A stretch of DNA of 64,000 nucleotides from Nipponacmea schrenckii (lineage: Eukaryota > Mollusca > Gastropoda > Lottiidae), in assembly GCA_030562195.1 (NCBI GenBank), contig CM060203.1, positions 1,502,208 through 1,566,207 on the forward strand, given 5' to 3'. The notes under the pieces were generated by a model that was not told the origin of the DNA, did not search any database, and saw only the letters and a program-made list of their open reading frames with translations. Shown one piece after another: positions 9,388 through 20,401 of this stretch. The first letter of the stretch is position 1. Each line of letters begins with the position of its first letter. Made by a program: the position numbers and the translations under genes.

Positions 9388-10385
9388 TTTATAAAACTGG
9401 CAAATATTGTTTTATAACGTAATGAATTCTTATCTTAATGACTGATGAACACTCAAATTGTTTAAATCTTAACACTTTGTTTCACAGATAAATTTGATGA
9501 TAAAATCTCAATAAAAACCTTAAAATAACACTGTGTCTGAACACTGTGGCTGAACACTGGTTTTATTCCAACAGTAAAATAATGACTAGGTTTTATTTGG
9601 TAGTTTTTATGACACGTTTGTCAATTGAGTTCAGATTTCAGATTTATAGTTTTTCGGTCAAAATTTAACATTCTAGGCCTCGGGATCTGTTTTTTCAATG
9701 ATATGATTGTATAACAACCCACATCTATAATTAATAATGATAGTTGACCCATAAGACCACAAGATTGTTATGTTCAGTTGCAGTTATGTTATAGATATAA
9801 AGGTTTATTACACTCATCATTGTCGTGAATTCTGAAACCGACACAGAACATCATAATAATTAGCTAAGATGTGTCCGCATAGCTACTTATTTTTACGGAA
9901 CAAAACTGACTTGTTATTAACAACATCGTCCAACCGAATGTCATGAAATGTACTTACTGGTGTGAATACGAGCAATGTTATGGTGATATTCAAAAGGCGT
10001 TGGAAAGTTAATATTATTAAATTACTACGGTGGCTCACATACGACATAATTCACTTTTTTTTAATAAAACTTTTAATATTAGGTGATATTAAGGTGATAA
10101 TTGCTGTAATTTTGAATTTAAAACTTTATTTTCTATACAAGGATAAACATAAGGTTTTAAATTAAAAACTTCTCAACTTTTTGAGCATGGAGCTGATTCC
10201 CTACGTCGACTCACATACTGTATAGTTCAACTTGTATTATAAATTAAAACATTTCATTTTGAATTAAGAACTTTTCCAAGGTGACAAAAGGTGATAATTC
10301 CTGTATTTTTGATAAAAAAAAAGTTTATTTTCCGACTAGATGAAAACCAGTTTCACGATAATTTGTTTTATTTTTATCAAAATAA
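9388..10385. repeat. Right copy of the duplication flanking the sequence gap
   Basis: It begins directly at the gap edge, so the repeat probably extends into the gap. It carries the same words as the left copy, for example AGGCCTCGGGA and CCGACACAGAACATC, plus extra segments near 9573-9640 and 9728-9815. Confidence 0.8.
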
Positions 10386-12196
10386 TTTTCAGCTAGGTAG
10401 AAAGTAAAGTTTTTAATTCAAAGTTTACTGATTAAGTCAAAATGAAAATTGATTCATGTCGTATGTGAGTCACTGTTACAAATTATTGTATATATTGTCG
10501 GATATGGACAGTTGCTCACTGGAGAGTTGAACCCACAGAATGAGAAATAGTGCAATTCCTCACTATGATGAGATTATCGTGTATTTAAGCTAGATGATAT
10601 ACATTTTTATAACATTTAGTTTAACATACCATTACGTACGGAATGGCGGTAAAGATATTAGTAGACACTAGGTTTATGTGGTTGTTCGGTTTTTACTCGA
10701 GTAAAAAATTATTATATCAAAAGATCTGAATGTAATTCGGAACTTATCAGTGTATATAACTAAAGGTATGGAAGTTAGGAAAAAAATTTCCTTGTTAAAA
10801 TTCTTCTGCTTATAAATGAGTTCCGTTAAGCTTCAGGAAATATGCATGTATCTAACATTTCTTTACTCGTTATGAACTTAAATAAGTTTACAATTATCTG
10901 TATTAGAACTGTAAATTATAAGTTATAAATATAGATGTTTGTTTGTTTTGTTTGTTTAAGATCGTCTTTCAGATAATAATTTCAGATAATTAACATATAA
11001 GATGATCCCTTTAAAAAAAAAAAAAAAGTTGTTGAAAATCAGATCAGACTAAAACTCTGTACAAACATGGATATTATCAATTAAATTTATCAATTCATCT
11101 AAATTACACTGTAAAGCCATTAAAAGTCGTAACGTACGTTAACACTATATTTGTAGATCATCGTGGACTTTTAGCATTTTAGTAATTTTTTACATTGGTA
11201 ACATGTGAAGACATAAATGTTTTGGGACTGTTCTTTCTGTTAGGACAACGTTTGAAGACCCCTTTTATCTCAGGAACAAGGAAGCAGAGAGGCCGTTTTC
11301 TACCATATATCACACATTTTTCATCTTCCAATGTATACACCACTGTAAATACATAAAGGTTGGTTATTGTTGCTTATCTTTTAAACTGTTGATTCATTCG
11401 TATATAATAAACCTGGTAGTAGATAGCATATGTTATAAACGCTTCAGTCTTCTTGTGGAAAATCTAGGTTCAATCAGGTTGTTCAACTTAATTTGTGTAT
11501 TTTAAACAGTAGCGTTCGAGTCCCCCCCCCCCCTCTCCTTCCTCGTCACTCTCAAATGTTATATTACTTATCACTGGGTTTCTAAAAATCTAGATCATAC
11601 TATATGATTGGTGAAGCCATATATTTAGAAATGTGTAAAATCGAAGGTTTATTTTTAAGTCTAATTTAAATCTGTTATTAATGTTCAATTTACATTACCT
11701 TATAATATCTGAAGTTATATTAATGTCAAAACGCATCTTAACTAAAGTTGTTTCTATGCCCTTCTAGTTTCTTCACAGCCACCTGCAGGCGTTGACCCTA
11801 ACATGTTCCTGTAACTAATTGGATGTTTGAGCAACCACGGTAAAGTTCAAACGATGTAGTTTGTCTATAAAGATGCGTTCCCCCTACCAAAATACATGCC
11901 TTATCCTTGAAAATTATCACTAAACATGTTATAGATATCGGGGTAACATGTATAAAGTCAGAAATATCTGCCCTTATCTTCTAATTGGAACCAACCTGAC
12001 TATGAGTTTGGGCCTAACTATATTAGAACTTACACAGATGTAATCAGAATAGGGCACGCTGATCCTAACGATCAACTATCCTAATGTGGCAAATCACTCG
12101 GTGGTAGAAAAGTTTCTCCCGAGAAATTGTGATCCCTTTGAAATGATTGTGGGTGACGATCAATAGTTAAGGCCACACCTAACATAATATCTATAC
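10386..12196. other. Intergenic, no gene seen
   Basis: AT-rich unique sequence with a poly-A run near 11014-11027 and a poly-C run at 11522-11533. I found no open frame with coding character and no repeat of note. Confidence 0.5.
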
Positions 12197-12650
12197 TAGT
12201 CAGTAGATATATCATACCAAACGCTATAAAGTTAGTCAGTAGATATATCATACCAAACGCTCTAAAGTGGATCAGTAGATGAATCATACCAAACGCTCTA
12301 AAGTTAGTCAGTAGAAATATCATACCAAACGCTCTAAAGTTAGTCAGTAGATATATCATACCAAACGCTCTAAAGTGGATCAGTAGATATATCATACCAA
12401 ACGCTCAAAAGTTAGTCAGTAGATATATCATACCAAACGCTCTAAAGTTAGTCAGTAGATATATCATACCGAAAGGTCTAGATTACCATACACTCTAAAG
12501 TCAGTAGAAATATCATACCAAACGCTCAAAAGTTACTCAGAAGAAGTGTCACAAAGTCTGAAGTAAGTCTGTAGAGAGATCACCAGGTCCGAAGAATGTC
12601 TTTAGAATTATCACCAGGTATGAGTTTCGTCTGTAGAAATGTCACCAGGT
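12197..12650. repeat. 36-bp minisatellite with degenerate right end
   Basis: About nine copies of a 36-bp unit (CAGTAGATATATCATACCAA as core) run to about 12540. Units alternate between TTAGTCAGT and GGATCAGT starts. Diverged relatives with CACCAGG words continue to 12650. Thirty-six is a multiple of three, which explains an open minus-strand frame here. Confidence 0.85.
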
Positions 12651-14001
12651 TGTTTTCAAAAAGATCAAGTCTGAACTCAGGCACGAGACTTGTTCCGTCT
12701 GGTTATGTTCGCCCGCTAGACAGAAAAAAAATTTAATTTAAGAAAATAATCGTACATAAAGAAACTAGCAGTCTCGTCTGGGCTCAAGTTTTCAGTGACA
12801 TACGATACTCGGCGTAAACAGAATGAATATGTTACAAATTTCTATCTACTGAATGTCCTGAGAGAGTAGATTGGAAAAAAGGTTTAAAACTATTTAAAAC
12901 ATATACCTGCTTTAGATTAATTTTAGACATCAACATAAAATCTCGATACATTTTCTTCTTCTTCCAAATGTTATATCAATCTTTGATACTTATTTTTTGT
13001 TGAATTGAAACTAATCCTGATGGATATATACGCTGTTTAGTATCTTCACTATGAATATGGTTGTCTAGGAAATGGTATAAGTGCACTGTATTCGAACCAT
13101 ATTATGATCAGTAAAACTTGTTATTTTAACTTTTTAAATTTTTATTCAACAATACGTTTGTAATAGGAACATGTTTATTAGTTTAAAAGGCTGGGCTGTA
13201 CTGACATTTGCCGTACAATAGAATTATCGTTTAATTGATGTCTTATGTGCTAGTGTTTTTATCATAAAGATGAGACCGAGAAATGTCTTAACAATTTTCT
13301 CCAAAAAAAAATTCATCGGACACGAAACAACGCGAGGAGTAGAATTGTAATATAATATAGGTATTTTGAACCTAATCGGTGTCGAATTTAAAGAACATAC
13401 AGATTTTAATTTGTCAATTTTGATTAAAAAGTAGAGACATTTCGTTTTGTATCTTACTAATGGAATTAGAACTAATGATATAAAAAATAAATCTTGATAT
13501 ATGTATTGAAACGTTATGAAGTACAAAAAATGACGAACATTGGTGACGGAAAAGGCGTGTGAGGCATATTAGGCTATTGAATATTTGCATTAACTACGTA
13601 ATTACGCGAGACATCTTCCACTCAGGTTCACAGAACACCTGACACACACAGAACCTACAATAGTGTATATTTACAGTAGATAACAGAGGTCAACCTCCTA
13701 ACCCTGGGTTGTGAAAGGTAAAAACCATCTAGAAGACATTCACGAGCTCGACGTGACATGAACTTTACCATCCTATCAAATCTTTCAATATAAAAATATA
13801 AAATGTCAAACAGTGAGTTGATTCTATCTGATGTAGCCCAGTGGTTTCTCTTGCCAAATCTTGATTACAACATGGTTCCAATAATCTATTTGAACTTTAT
13901 TTTAAGGTCTAGAATCTGCCGATTATAATATTCTACACATTTCTGACAATTATTAGTTAGAAATTGTTGTTATTGATCCATATTTTATTTACATAAAAAC
14001 A
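12651..14001. other. Intergenic, no gene seen
   Basis: AT-rich sequence. A 100-codon minus-strand frame at 13224-13526 is composed of low-complexity hydrophobic codons and has no recognisable domain, so I do not call it a gene. Confidence 0.5.
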
Positions 14002-14200
14002 CCAATATTTTCGTTATTGGGATAACACTTTCTTTGTATAGCACAGATTCTCGTGCTGAAAATTGGCTGAGACCCCAACTGGTTCCGAACTAGCGATCTC
14101 AGAGTCAGGCACCTAATCGACAGCAATACATGTCAACCGTCTAGACCACTCGGCCAACGGACCATCCACAAAAATGGAAGGCCGCGAACCGTAGACTTTA
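14002..14200 (-). mobile_element. tRNA-headed SINE copy, type 2
   Basis: On the minus strand the head reads GTTGGCCGAGTGGTCTAGAC, a tRNA A-box of the Ser/Leu kind. AGTTCGGAACC follows at the B-box position, then a body with CAGCACGAGAATCTGTGC and a tail ending in CCCAATAACG. A second copy lies 300 bp to the right. It cannot fold as an intact tRNA gene. Confidence 0.6.
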
Positions 14201-14262
14201 CTGCGAACATACATTACCCCTCTGATAATCGGTAACGACACAGCTCCCAAGGCTGATTACAT

Positions 14263-14520
14263 GAGATGATTTAATGTCATAAGGAAGTGGTGTTGCAACA
14301 ATATTTTCGTTATTGGATAACACTTTCTTGGTATAGCACAGATTCTCGTGCTGAAAATTGGCTGAGACCCGAACGGGTTTCGAACCAGCGAGCTCTAATC
14401 GCCAGCAATATATGTCAACCGTCTAGACCACTCGGCCAACGGTTGACATGTATTGAGATATTATCCCAATAACGAAAATATTGTTGCAACACCACTTTCT
14501 ACATGACATTAAATCATCTC
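14263..14520. mobile_element. Second type-2 SINE copy folded into a palindrome
   Basis: The arms 14263-14320 and 14461-14520 are inverted copies of each other and include the SINE tail and adjacent flank. Between them lies a minus-strand SINE copy. Just after its head (CGGCCAACGG) the sequence switches to the plus-strand copy of the same head, creating an inner perfect 10-bp stem (14412-14421 with 14440-14449). This looks like template switching during copying. Confidence 0.65.
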
Positions 14521-14614
14521 ACATAAATACATGTAGTCATATAAATATATCACAGCAATAAAATGAACTATTGCTATGATTGTTTTTATTTTACAACAGT
14601 CGTGAAAACATGCT

Positions 14615-14702
14615 GGTGCTTTTCCAACTCGCATCACTGTCAAAGTGAAACTGGCGAAGGTGCTTTTCCAACTCGCATCACTGTCAAAGTGAAACTGGCG
14701 AA
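14615..14702. repeat. Two-copy 44-bp tandem duplication
   Basis: Identical copies occupy 14615-14658 and 14659-14702, followed by a short third start (GGT). Exact identity points to a recent slippage or duplication event. Confidence 0.9.
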
Positions 14703-15310
14703 GGTATGAGTGAATGCAGGTCTAATGCGGTTTCCTTATGCTTATATAACGTTAACTCTCCGACCACCTTCATAATCGTCAAACTTACTCAATGATGATG
14801 TGATAATAAAGAATCAACAATGTTGAAGGTTGCCACAAAATGTGATACGTAACAGTTTCATGGTATGCAAAGAATGACGCGCGGATTATCATGGTTTGAA
14901 ATTATCAAAGTTATGAAGAACTGGTTTGGAAACAATGATTTTGTGTTGATTGTTTCCATCCCATGCATTCCAACATTTTTTATGGTTTGGAAAATTCCAT
15001 TATTTCCATCCAATGTGTTTAAGAGGTATATTTGTTTTCAAATAAGCAATTTGAACGATTTCCTGGTTTTGGAACCATGATTTTTCTTATTTTGGTTGTT
15101 TGAAAAACAATCATTAACCTTGTTTGATTAGATGAATACAATAAAATAGTAGCGATTCATTGTTTGAAACAATAATACCTGGTTTGCATACAATGAAAAA
15201 TGATTGTTTTCAAAACATCACGACTGCACAAAATCATTTATTTCCACATAATCTGCTTATTTCAAATAATTTTGTCAGATAATTTAATGCCCACATGGCG
15301 CCTCATAGAG
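14703..15310. other. AT-rich stretch with dispersed foldback words
   Basis: Variants of GGTTTGGAAACAATG and ATTGTTTTCAAAAC recur in both orientations between about 14890 and 15230. This suggests a decayed foldback element. No gene is supported. Confidence 0.35.
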
Positions 15311-15821
15311 GACAAGGTATAAGACAAAGTTCGTAATAGATTAAAAGACTTTGTGAAGATATATTATGAGGATATGTAGAGATCAGGTAAAAGGTACCTC
15401 ATGGACTTAATTGTGTTTCTCAAGAATGTTAGCATTCAATAGAATTCTTTCTCGAGGTCTTCTTAATGTAAAGATATTGTACAATGTGGCCTACTATCAA
15501 GGGATTGAGTGGCTGAGAAATTACAAGCTCATGGTAGGTCTTACTGTTTCACGAATAGTTACTCTTATATGGACCGTTTCGAGTATTCCGAAATATAAAA
15601 TACATTTCAAAACTACATTTTATTTCATTACATAAACATGTGTTATACCATAATTAATTGACAAAAGAAACACAAGTAATTATTAAAATCTATAATAAAA
15701 AAAATTAATAAAAAAATAGAAGATTTGAACAAATAATTTAGAAGTTACAATAATAAATGGAATCCTTTCCTGTGCATTTGAACATGTAATTCTTGCTGAG
15801 TCCATTCAACTGTCGAGAATT
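15311..15821 (-). other. 3' UTR and downstream flank of gene B
   Basis: It is homologous to 306-1473 without the 669-bp segment. It ends the right-hand duplication unit; to the left of 15311 the two loci are unrelated. Confidence 0.7.
15619..15624 (-). terminator. Polyadenylation signal AATAAA of gene B
   Basis: TTTATT on the plus strand is AATAAA on the coding strand, 198 bases beyond the stop codon. Sequence and spacing are the same as in gene A. Confidence 0.55.
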
Positions 15822-18800
15822 TTACCAAGTTTCACACGTGGCGTCAGCAGGGAAAACACAGGCTCCTGAACTAGTATCGTAGTTAGTACCCGATGGACAT
15901 GGCATTGTAAATTTGGTGTTTCCTACACATGTGAAATATTGAGTACAATCGTCACAGTCCGGATGATTTCCAGTGTTTTTACCTTCGCAAGTAGTAATAC
16001 ACAATGGATTCAGTCCAGACGGTGATGTGGCGCTTGTTGCCGAAGTCGGTCCTGTGTAGGGAGAGGTTCTACATACTGCGTTCTGGATGTAGTCACATTG
16101 ACCTATTGCAGCGTTGTAATACAAACTTGGCAAACAGTCGAACGTAGAAAGAGTTCCCAGGTAGCATTTGATAAATTTGGAGCAATCTCCACAGTGTGCG
16201 TACAAACCATAGGGTTTACCACTACAAGACGTCGTGCATTCATCCCAGATATAAGTTGGACTTGTCATACTTGTAGCCGAGGTCGCACTTGTAGCAGATG
16301 TTGCACTTGTAGCAGATGTTGGACTAGTCGCTGATGTTGCTGACGTAGCTGATGTTGCTGATGTTGCTGATGTTGCAGACGTAGCTGATGTTGCTGACGT
16401 TGCACTAGTTGCCGAAGTTGCAGACGTAGCTGATGTCGCTGAAGTCGCACTCGTAGCTGATGTTGCAGAAGTGGCAGATGTCGCTGACGTAGCTGATGTT
16501 GCACTTGTCGCTGATGTTGCTGAAGTCGCACTCGTAGCCGATGTAGCTGATGTTGCAGATGTGGCCGATGTTGCTGAGGTCGCACTTGTAGCCGATGTTG
16601 CAGAAGTAGCAGATGTCGCTGATGTTGCAGACGTAGCCGATGTTGCAGACGTAGCTGATGTTGCAGATGTTGCACTAGTAGCTGATGTTGCAGATGTTGC
16701 ACTAGTAGCTGATGTTGCACTTGTGGCTGATGTTGCAGACGTAGCCGATGTTGCACTTGTTGCAGATGTTGCTGATGTTGCACTAGTAGCTGATGTTGCC
16801 GAGGTTGCACTTGTGGCTGATGTAGCGGATGTTGCACTAGTAGCTGATGTTGCACTTGTCGCTGATGTTGCACTTGTAGCTGATGTTGCTGATGTTGCAC
16901 TAGTAGCTGATGTCGCAGACGTAGCAGATGTTGCCGATGTTGCCGATGTTGCACTTGTCGCTGATGTTGCAGAGGTCGCACTAGTGGCAGATGTTGCCGA
17001 CGTAGCAGATGTTGCTGACGTAGCACTTGTAGCAGATGTTGCAGACGTAGCAGATGTGGCTGACGTAGCAGATGTGGCTGACGTAGCACTTGTAGCCGAT
17101 GTTGCAGATGTAGCACTTGTTGCACTTGTCGTTGCAGATGTAGCTGATGTTGCAGACGTAGCAGATGTTGCTGAGGTGGCACTTGTAGCTGATGTTGCGG
17201 ACGTAGCAGATGTTGCTGAGGTGGCACTAGTAGCTGAAGTTGCACATTGGACCTCGGCAGTGTATGAGCAGATACCGGTCAGATAATCAAAACCCTGGCC
17301 AGACGGACAAGGTTGCTCATAGCCCTGTCCACCTACGCAAGAAACGTATCCATTACAACTTGCACAATTGGGGTAATTACCTGGCAGGGTGTAAACATCA
17401 GTGCATTTACTTACCAAAATACAGTTCTGATACGGATTAGGTGTTGGTTGTTCACTGGTTACAGAAACAGCACTGGTTGCACTTGTAGCACTTGTAGCAC
17501 TTGTAGGGCCAGTGTACACTGTAGTGGATGTTCCACAGTAGGACTGATAGGCATAAGAACAAGTTCTAGAGGCTGCATCAAATATTAATCCCTGAGGACA
17601 GTCAAATTCGTATCTTTGAGAATTGGCGCATTGAACAAACTTTTTACAATCTCCACAATGGGGAAAATCTCCACTATCACTTGATGAACACGTATCTTTA
17701 CACACAGCATATGGACTAGGAGAGGTGGGACTTGTAGCAGAGGTTGCACTTGTAGCAGAGGTTGCACTTGTAGCAGATGTGGCACTTGTAGCAGAGGTGG
17801 CACTTGTAGCAGACGTTGCACTTGTAGGCGAGGTGGCACTTGTAGCAGAGGTGGCACTTGTAGCAGAGGTAGCACTTGTAGCAGAGGTGGCACTTGTAGC
17901 AGAAGTTGCACTTGTAGCCGAAGTTGCTGATGTTGCACTTGTTGCCGAGGTTGCTGAGGTTGCGCTTGTAGCTGATGTTGCTGATGTTGCACTTGTAGCT
18001 GATGTTGCAGAAGTTGCACTTGTGGCCGATGTTGCCGAGGTCGCACTCGTAGCTGAGGTAGCGCTTGTAGCTGATGTTGCGGAGGTTGCGCTTGTAGCAG
18101 ATGTTGCACTGGTAGCTGATGTAGCTGATGTTGCCGAGGTTGCACTTGTAGCTGATGTTGCGGAGGTCGCACTTGTAGCTGATGTTGCACTGGTAGCTGA
18201 TGTTGCGGATGTTGCAGATGTTGCAGAGGTTGCACTTGTAGCTGATGTTGCTGAGGTTGCTGAGGTAGCACTGGTGGCGGATGTTGCAGAGGTTGCACTT
18301 GTAGCTGAAGTTGCAGATGTTGCACTAGTAGCTGATGTTGCACTTGTAGCTGATGTTGCTGAAGTCGCACTCGTAGCTGAGGTTGCGCTTGTAGCTGATG
18401 TTGCACTGGTAGCTGATGTTGCGGATGTTGCCGAGGTTGCACTTGTAGCCGAAGTTGCAGATGTTGCAGACGTTGCGCTTGTGGCTGATGTTGCAGACGT
18501 AGCTGATGTTGCAGAGGTTGCACTTGTAGCTGATGTTGCACTTGTGGCCGATGTTGCAGAAGTTGCACTCGTAGCTGAGGTTGCTGATGTTGCCGAGGTT
18601 GCACTTGTAGCCGAGGTTGCGGATGTTGCACTAGTAGCTGATGTTGCCGAGGTTGCACTTGTAGCTGATGTTGCACTGGTAGCTGATGTTGCGGATGTAG
18701 CACTAGTAGCTGATGTTGCCGAAGTTGCCGAGGTTGCACTTGTTGCTGATGTTGCACTTGTAGCTGACGTTGCAGAAGTTGCACTTGTGGCAGATGTTGC

Positions 18801-20353
18801 TGATGTTGCAGAGGTTGCACTTGTTGCTGATGTTGCACTTGTGGCCGATGTTGCCGAGGTTGCACTCGTAGCTGAAGTTGCTGAGGTTGCGCTAGTTGCT
18901 GAGGTTGCCGAGGTTGCACTTGTAGCTGAAGTTGCAGATGTTGCAGACGTTGCGCTTGTTGCGGAAGTTGCACTAGTAGCTGATGTTGCACTTGTAGCTG
19001 ATGTTGCTGAGGTCGCACTCGTAGCTGATGTTGCACTGGTTGCTGATGTTGCGAGTTGCATGTAGCTGAGGTTGCTAGTGGGTTTCCGAGGTTGCACTTG
19101 TAGCCGAAGTTGCAGATGTTGCGACGTTGGTTGTGGCTGAGTTGCAGCTAGCTGATGTTGCGAGGTTGCACTTGTTGCTGATGTTGCACTTGTGGCCGAT
19201 GTTGCCGATGTTGCACTCGTAGCTGAAGTTGCTGAGGTTGCGCTAGTTGCTGAGGTTGCCGAGGTTGCACTTGTAGCCGAAGTTGCAGATGTTGCGCTTG
19301 TGGCTGATGTTGCTGAGGTAGCGCTGGTTGCTGATGTAGCTGATGTTGCTGAGGTAGCACTGGTTGCTGAGGTAGTTGCACTTGTTGCTGATGTTGCACT
19401 TGTAGCTGATGTTGCAGAGGTTGCGCTTGTAGCTGAAGTTGCTGAGGTTGCGCTAGTTGCTGAGGTTGCCGAGGTTGCACTTGTAGCCGAAGTTGCAGAT
19501 GTTGCGCTTGTGGCTGATGTTGCTGAGGTAGCGCTGGTTGCTGATGTAGCTGAGGTTGCCGAGGTTGCACTTGTAGCCGAAGTTGCAGATGTTGCGCTTG
19601 TGGCTGAGGTTGCTGAGGTAGCGCTGGTTGCTGATGTAGCTGATGTTGCTGAGGTAGCACTGGTTGCTGAGGTAGCACTGGTTGCTGATGTAGCTGATGT
19701 TGCGGAGTTGCGCTTGTAGCAGAGGTTGCACTTGTAGCTGATGTTGCAGAGGTTGCGCTTGTAGCTGATGTTGCTGAAGTTGCGCTTGTAGCTGATGTTG
19801 CAGAGGTTGCGCTTGTAGCTGATGTTGCTGATGTTGCACTAGTGGCCGATGTTGCGGAAGTTGCGCTTGTAGCAGAGGTTGCACTTGTCGCACTTGTAGC
19901 TGAGGTTGCACTTGTAGCTGATGTTGCTGAGGTTGCACTTGTAGCGGAGGTTGCTGAGGTTGCGCTTGTCGCTGATGTTGCACTTGTGGCTGATGTTGCT
20001 GAGGTTGCTGATGTTGCACTTGTAGCTGATGTAGCAGAGGTTGCACTTGTTGCACTTGTAGCCGACGTTGCTGAGGTTGCGCTTGTAGCGGAGGTTGCTG
20101 AGGTTGCACTTGTAGCTGATGTTGCGGATGTTGCAGAGGTTGCACTTGTAGCTGATGTAGCGGACGTTGCACTAGTAGCTGATGTAGCAGAGGTTGCACT
20201 TGTCGCACTTGTAGCTGATGTTGCTGAGGTTGCGCTTGTAGCTGAGGTTGCACTTGTCGCAGATGTTGCTGATGTTGATGGAGAAACCTGATTCAATAGT
20301 ATCACTATTATAACTGAAGACCACCAGAAGGGTCGTTTGTTTAGTCCAAACAT
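15822..20353 (-). CDS. Gene B: secreted mucin-like (Thr-Ser-Ala)n chitin-binding protein
   Basis: Paralogue of gene A with the same order: identical signal peptide, first Thr-Ser-Ala block (about 850 residues), chitin-binding domains 1 and 2, second block (about 325 residues), domains 3 and 4, CETW and stop. The length is about 1,510 residues. The four domains differ from those of A by only about three, two, one and four residues. The role inferred is extracellular: several chitin-binding domains tether a long, probably O-glycosylated chain. The frame is broken by a single missing base near 19707 (GCGGAGTTGC where the repeat expects GGAGGTTGC) and by a cluster of small indels at about 19037-19172. 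Between these breaks the tripeptide continues in a third frame. As in A, consensus error is likelier than decay. The promoter has a good TATA box. Confidence 0.85.
15834..16001 (-). other. Gene B chitin-binding domain 4
   Basis: It keeps the strict spacing C-x3-C-x10-C-x2-C-x5-C-x9-C-x12-C-x7-C. Differences from A are Asn for Val after CEGK, Thr-Met for Ile-Arg before CPSG, and Thr for Ser in the NYD(S/T)SS word. All cysteines are kept. Confidence 0.85.
16071..16238 (-). other. Gene B chitin-binding domain 3
   Basis: One residue differs from gene A domain 3 (LPSLYYN). Several differences between the DNA copies are synonymous, as expected for a selected coding sequence. Confidence 0.85.
16263..17238 (-). 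repeat. Second (Thr-Ser-Ala)n block of gene B
   Basis: About 108 tripeptide copies, some four times fewer than in the matching block of gene A. The frame is intact throughout apart from one small shift of register (an extra Thr in SATTSATS) that stays in frame. Confidence 0.88.
17244..17423 (-). other. Gene B chitin-binding domain 2
   Basis: C-x5-C-x12-C-x2-C-x5-C-x9-C-x12-C-x7-C, the same longer first intervals as in gene A domain 2. Two conservative differences from A are seen (Leu for Phe, Ile for Val). Confidence 0.85.
17535..17702 (-). other. Gene B chitin-binding domain 1
   Basis: All eight cysteines are in the common spacing. Differences from A are Lys for Thr after HCGDC, Ala for Thr after VQC and Thr for Met before CSYAYQSYC. 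Confidence 0.85.
17730..20278 (-). repeat. First (Thr-Ser-Ala)n block of gene B
   Basis: About 280 copies of the 9-bp unit, roughly seven times more than in the matching block of A. Local homogenisation is visible: GCTGAGGTTGCGCT words dominate at 19200-19700, while GCAGAGGTGGCACTTG words near 17740-17900 resemble the short first block of A. Confidence 0.88.
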
Positions 20354-20390
20354 GATGAATTTGAATGAATGAAAATAAAAGCAATCCTCG

Positions 20391-20401
20391 TTTTATTTAT
20401 A
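20391..20401 (-). promoter_or_regulatory. TATA box of gene B
   Basis: The coding strand reads TATAAATAAAA, a consensus TATA box, about 38 bases before the start codon. That predicts a start site only 10-20 bases ahead of the ATG. Confidence 0.55.

Noticed and set aside
8854..9422. Open frames through the N gap
   Set aside because: Undetermined bases cannot support a reading frame.
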